DNA from: Toxotes chatareus
Taxonomy: Eukaryota > Chordata > Actinopteri > Toxotidae
Reading direction: 5' to 3'
DNA length: 64,000 bases
Assembly (NCBI GenBank): GCA_016801885.1
Contig: CM028896.1
Span: 18,057,501-18,121,500, forward strand
Each line of letters starts with the position of its first letter. The first letter of the stretch is position 1. The translations under genes and the position numbers were made by a program. Shown in pieces: positions 58,601 to 64,000 of the stretch. The notes beneath the pieces are model-generated. The model was not told where the DNA came from. It worked only from the letters and a program-made list of their open reading frames with translations, and ran no database searches.

Positions 58601-61405
58601 ATGAGCGGGGCCGCTCTGGGTATCGAGATCGTGGTGGTGTTCTTCCTGGCGCTGTTCCTGCTGCACCGGTACGGAGACTTCCGGAAGCAGCAGCGGATGG
58701 TGCTGTTCGGGACGCTGCTGGCCTGGTACCTGTGCTTCCTCATCGTCTTCATCTTACCTCTGGATGTCAGCACGGTCAGTACTGCAGCACCGCTCTGTCC
58801 TCACATCCACTCAGAGACACGAGGACTCGGTTTATGTGTGTGTGTCTCTCTGTCCTTACAGACCATCTACAAACAGTGTAAGATAGACCATGAGGAGCAC
58901 GCTCCTGTTCCCTCTGTCAGCCCGTTACCATCCAACCACACAACAGCAAACACATCTGTCACGCCCACTAAAAGGTGAGTCTGCACTCACCTGAGCGGAG
59001 GCGTCACCCGAGGGCTCATTGTTTCCTGTTTATGAAATTATTACTGAGTCCTGCAGGGACCTGGAACAGATGAAACCATGAGTCAAGTAAAGTTTCTCAG
59101 CTGACAGGAAATAAATCTGCAACTAATTTGATTATTTATAGATTAGTAAATATTTACAGGTGTTGTTGGTCAGACAGAATATCACGTGAAGGTTTGACTT
59201 TAAAATTATAACTTTTAATTTTCAGTAAAATACTTAAAAACAAACCAGACATTTGAATGAAGCATCAGGTGAGTGAACAGAGCACAGGCTGGTTCATCAC
59301 CTTCAGCCTGAGTCACAGGTTCTGCTCTCTGATTCGCTGAACCTGAACCGTGTCCCTGCTGATGTTTCTGACAGTGCACCAAAGCCGTGCTACAAACCGT
59401 GGAGCTACATCCCTGACGGCATCATGCCTGTGTTCTGGAGGGTGGTGTACTGGACGTCCCAGTGTCTCACGTGGTGAGTATGAGCGTGTGAACATGTAGC
59501 TGTGTTGGCTTCAGGGTTGTGAGTGGGTTAGGGTTCATGTGATTGCCGTGTGTTCTCAGGCTGCTGCTGCCCTTCATGCAGTCGTACGCTCGCTCAGGAG
59601 GCTTCTCCATCACCGGGAAGATTAAAACCGCTCTGATAGAAAACGCTATTTATTACGGGACCTACCTGCTGATCTTCGGCTCTCTGCTCATATACGTGGC
59701 CGTTCACCCTGAGTGGCATCTCTCCTGGTGAGTGGACTCACATAAAGACAGTGAAACACCTGCCCGGTCCCAGGGAGTGACAGGTGTGTGGCTTTGTCTT
59801 CCTGATGTGATTCAGGTACGAGCTCCAGACCATCGGGATCACGGCCGCCAACACCTGGGGCCTGTTCCTGCTGGTGCTGCTGCTCGGCTACGGTCTGGTG
59901 GAAATCCCTCGCTCCTACTGGAACGCCTCACGACACGGACACCTGCTCATCAAGACGTACTTCAAGGCGTCCAAGCTGATGACGGAGAAGGCAGATGCGG
60001 AGGAGAACCTGGAGGACGTGATGGAGGTGAGGGACAGGCCGTGGACGCCTCTGTGATGGGAGTTTAACTCGTTTCAGTGTTTGATGTAAAGTCTGTTCTG
60101 CTGCAGGAGGTGAGGAAAGTCAGCGAGTCCATCAAATACAACCATCCACTGAGGAAGTACATCGACACCATTCTGAGAAAGGTAAGTGGAACACATGGAG
60201 TCAGATCAGAAGCCACTGATCCGACTGATTGATCCGACTGATTGATCCGACCGTTCCCCTCAGTGCCCGGTGGATTACCAGGAGAAGATGGGCAGGAACA
60301 TGGACGACTACGAGGACTTTGATGACAAACAGACCACGTATCCCAGTGAGAAGAGCCTGGTGAAGCTTCATAAACAGGTGAGAGGACGCCACCGACTCTG
60401 TGACGTCTCCTTCACGTTGGAACGTCCATGAATGCACCTGTTGTTGTAACTGTCCATGAACACATCACGCTGATCTGAGGTGTGACAGAGGAGGAAAATC
60501 ATTCAGTTTTTTTTCTTCTCCGTCTCACTGAGAAGTTTCCTGTAAATGAGTTTTACCTTTAAATGTTCATGTCATGTGACGTGGGGAGGACACACCTGTA
60601 AGTGATCAGATGGCTGAATTCCATTTAGCTGCTTCAGTTTCCTGGTGCTGGTTTACAGCGACACCTGAACAGTACAGATCAATATTATTAGTAATATCTG
60701 ATTTTCATGCTGTGGCATGTGAATGTGTCAGAGGGAAATATGACTAATCAACATTTAAACACATGCACAGAACCATGAGGTGGAACAGGACAGGTACACA
60801 CAGGTGTATCACCTGTACTCTGTGTGTGTGTGCAGGTGATCTACGCGGTTCAGAGACACAACAGGACTCGTGTGCAGTGGCAGATCCTCCTGCAGCAGGC
60901 CATCCATCTGGAGGACGTGGCCAAGAACGAGACCAGTTCAACCCACCAGTTTGTCCACAGCTTCCCGTCCTCTGAGCCGGCCGGCTGGTTCAGCAGATAC
61001 GTCTACACACCGACTGTAGGTGGGTCTGAGCTCAGGGCCTCCAGGCCCGTTTTAAACATCCAGACTTTCCTACACAGGTAAGTCTACCTGTTCTACCTGT
61101 TCTACAGTGGTAGTGAGTCCTCAGAACCTTCCACGGAGGGAAACATTACCAGTGCCTCCGTTTGTTAGCTTAGAAATGTAGAAAATAAACAACAACAAAA
61201 ATAAAGGAAGGAAAAACTAACAAAACATCAACAGTGGAAACGTTCAACATGTTCATCAGGCCTCAGAGTTCCACCTGTGTTCAGTGTGAACCACAGCGCA
61301 CCTTTAATTTCACCTGTTCAAACAGTTCAGTCAGTTTACTGTCAGTGGTTTACTCTGTGCTCAAACTACAGACTGCACCCACCTGAAACAGACAGTGATG
61401 ATACG

Positions 61406-61438
<33 letters not shown>

Positions 61439-63563
61439 CAGAGTGGTACTGGGAGTGCCTCCTGAAGCGCTGGTCTTATCGGCTGCTGTCTGTGGTGCTG
61501 ACTCTGTTCAGCGTGGCCGTGGTCTGGTCTGAGTGCACCTTCTTCAGCACCCGGCCCGTCCTCTCTCTGTTCGCCGTGTTCATCCAGCTCGCTGAGAGAG
61601 ACTACAACTACCTGTACATCGAGGTGAGGCGCACACCTGCACAGGTGACCTGTGGTGAGGTGAATCAGCACACACACAGTGCGGTTAGTCAGGAACACTT
61701 TGTCTCACTGGTTTTCTTTACGGCCTCCGTCCACCAGATGGCGTGCTTCATCACAATCTTCTTCCTGTGCACCTGCGTGTACTCCACCGTGTTCCGCATC
61801 CGGGTCTTTAACTACTACTACCTGGCCTCCCATCACCAGACGGATGCTTACAGCCTCCAGTTCAGCGGCATGTAAGTGACAGGAAGTGTTAGGTCTCATG
61901 ATAAACGTCAGGAGAGTGTCCAGCAGGTGATTCAGAGACAGACGTCCTGTCACAGGTGGTGGAGGGACAGGTGAGCACACACCAGGATGCAGACTAACGT
62001 TTCCTCCTGAACTTTACTCTCAGGTTGTTCTGTCGTCTCACTCCTCCTCTGTGTCTGAACTTCCTGGGTCTGATCCACATGGACTCTGCCATCTCCCACC
62101 AGCAGAAGGAGCAGACGGCCTACACCTCAGTAACTCACCTTTACACAGCATGTGACCAGGTGTTCCTCATACTTCCTGTACGGCCTCAGGTATTAAACTA
62201 CTCATCTGCCGGGTTGTTTGTTTTTCAGATCATGGGATCAATGCGAGTCCTCTCCTTTATCGCTAACGGCTTCTACATCTACTACCCCATGCTCATAGTC
62301 ATCCTCTGCATCGCCACCTACTTCAGGTGAGACACGTGTCAGACAGGTGTGATCAGGGTTTCAGGCCCCGCCCTCAGCGAGCAGAGCTGCGACCTGTCAG
62401 TCATGATAAAGACAAAGTGTTTTACTGAAACAGGCTACGAGCAGCAGATGTGTCTAAGTTTCTCTCAGTGACTCAGATGAATGTGATCACAGCAGGAGCA
62501 TCAGTACAGCTGCTGAGCTGCAGGTCTGGAAAAGTCTGGAAAACCCTTTGGGTTTTTGAAGGTTTGAAAAAGCGTTGCCTGCTCAGAGAGCAGAGACTGC
62601 AGCTCCGGCCTCTAACCAACTCTCTCCTCAGCCTGGGCACTCGCTGCCTGAACCTTCTGGGCTTCCAGCAGTTTATGGGCGACAGCGAGATGACCTCCGA
62701 CCTGATCGACGAGGGGAAGGAGCTGATCCGACGGGGTAAGCTCCGTGACCGCGTTCACGGTTACACGGGACAGGAGCAGGTCATGTGACGGTCAACTGAA
62801 CAACCGCTTTCCTCTTTACAGAGAAAAGGAAGCGTCAGAGGGTCGAGGATGGAGAGAACAGACGGAGGGTGAGTAGCTGTGTTTGTCTCCGTCCAGCACA
62901 TCATGCAGGACAGAGACTCACATATGAACTGAAACACAGATGAGTCACAGAGCTCACGGCCCGTCACTCCCAGGTTTGACCAGAACCATCAGCTCCTCTG
63001 TGCTCGCTGGTCTCAGTATGTTTCTGTCAGAGCACGTCAGCGTCACGCCAACATGAACATGTATGTGCTGCGTGTTGCAGGAGTGGAAGGAGCGTTACGG
63101 AAACCAGAGGGAGGAGTACGCTGCGAGGAACAGGAGCAGCCATGAGATGAAGGAGACCAGTTACTCAGACGGCGTGAACTCCAGCAGCAGCAGCAGACGT
63201 GAGTCAGTCAGCAGCAGGTACGTCAACACTTCTCTCACATTTCTCCGGATCCTTCATCAAAGTGTTGTCTGATGAACAGAGGCCAAATACTCTCGCTCCG
63301 GGAGTCGAGCGGAGAGGGACCGCATCGAGCTGCTGCAGGACGCAGAACCTCTGGACTTCAACGCTGAGACTCTGACTGACGACCCTCTGGACACAGAGTC
63401 TGGCAGGTAAACAGGACGTCCTCCTCTGTGTGTTCACCACCATGACATGATCCTGACGGCTCCTTCTGTCACTGACATGTGTGTGTGTCTGTCCTGCAGA
63501 CACGCAGGAGGACGGTATCTGTCCATGTCGTCGTCTCGCAGCCGGATATTTGATGATGTCTGA
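58601..63563 (+). CDS. lmbrd2: LMBR1 domain-containing protein 2 (multi-pass membrane protein), 17 coding exons
   Basis: LMBR1-family membrane protein, in mammals linked to G-protein-coupled receptor signalling. Coding exons: 58601-58774, 58862-58974, 59375-59473, 59560-59727, 59816-60026, 60107-60181, 60264-60377, 60836-61019, 61442-61623, 61738-61871, 62024-62129, 62229-62326, 62632-62735, 62822-62868, 63081-63198, 63280-63406, 63500-63563. All are GT-AG and in phase, totalling 2118 bases, 705 aa (human is 695). The start MSGAALGIEIVVVFFLALFL opens the first membrane helix. Later hydrophobic stretches suggest about nine helices in two groups separated by a cytosolic helical segment (EEVRKVSESIKYNHPLRKYI). 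The tail has KRKRQRVEDGENRRREWKER and ERDRIELLQDAEPLDFNAE and ends SRIFDDV. An N-glycosylation-rich loop (NHT, NTS) follows helix 2. No frame damage. Confidence 0.96.
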
Positions 63564-64000
63564 CGGGAAGGAGACGTCTGAAGGAGAAGCCTGAACTGGA
63601 ACACACCTGAGCATCACTGTCACCGCCTCCACCTGCATCTCCCAGCACAGGCTGTTCCCTCATCTCCCAGCATGCACTGCTACTGAAAAAAAAAAACAGG
63701 AGACATTTCCTTTGACTTTGACCAGTGTTGGTGTCCAGCTCGGCTGCTGGTCAGTGAAGACACTCAGGTGTGACAGCAGCCTCTGACAGGTATCAGCCTG
63801 ATGTGGACCCATGTGGATCAGCAGCGTCTCTGTGTCCCACACATCACGTCACTGTCCTGAGCGGTTTAATGAAGCTGCGTACGTTTGATTATAGATTTTA
63901 TTGTTTGACCTAAATGTTCATGTTGTGGATTTATTTAACTGAGACGTGATGACGTGTCCGTCTCGTCTTCTCTGAACTGTCTGACGTGTTTCACCTTCAG
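63564..64000 (+). other. lmbrd2 3' UTR (start)
   Basis: Sequence after the TGA stop. No AATAAA is seen before the window ends, so the 3' UTR probably runs on past 64 kb. It includes a short A run at 63.69 kb. Confidence 0.6.

Noticed and set aside
63199..63217. Alternative lmbrd2 donor at GCAG|GTACGT, 19 bases further on
   Set aside because: It would put the next exon out of frame; the GTGAGT donor at 63199 keeps the family sequence.

Overview
The window comes from a ray-finned (teleost) fish nuclear genome, most likely a percomorph with a compact genome. The evidence is vertebrate multi-exon genes with GT-AG introns (many only 80-100 bases long in lmbrd2), abundant CA/TG microsatellites and minisatellites, fish-type L2-like repeat tails, and proteins that read as fish orthologues of known vertebrate families. 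There are no prokaryotic, plasmid, phage, CRISPR or rRNA features and I found no convincing tRNA.

Layout. About 1-25.9 kb is gene-poor. It holds many tandem repeats, several stretches that look like candidate conserved non-coding elements, and what appears to be an unidentified minus-strand gene (promoter and first exon near 25.9 kb, phase-compatible exons near 22.9 and 14.9 kb). At 33.0-34.7 kb is the three-exon homeobox gene nkx6.1 (minus). At 36.7-39.4 kb is ribosomal protein gene rpl17 (minus), with a 5'TOP first exon and three intronic SNORD58-type box C/D snoRNAs. At 41.6-52.0 kb is mfhas1 (minus), an LRR-Roc-COR protein whose 7.3 kb intron carries large tandem arrays. At 53.2-54.6 kb is ppp1r3b (minus), a glycogen-targeting subunit of protein phosphatase 1. 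At 57.7-64 kb is lmbrd2 (plus), a multi-pass membrane protein with 17 coding exons.

The genes have unrelated jobs: transcription, translation with rRNA modification, immune/ROCO signalling, glycogen metabolism and membrane receptor biology. They are chromosomal neighbours, not a pathway. mfhas1 next to ppp1r3b is an ancestral vertebrate neighbourhood; eri1, which lies between them in human, is not seen here.

Three otherwise well preserved genes carry apparent reading-frame breaks: nkx6.1 (one), mfhas1 (one) and ppp1r3b (two compensating single-base breaks). The flanking conserved sequence and the splice phases agree only if the breaks are discounted, so base-level assembly errors are the likeliest cause. 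I did not find a clearly novel biological system. The most interesting items are the unidentified split gene, the snoRNA trio, and a 1 kb intronic 12-base array that repeats the AGAACA steroid-receptor half-site motif.
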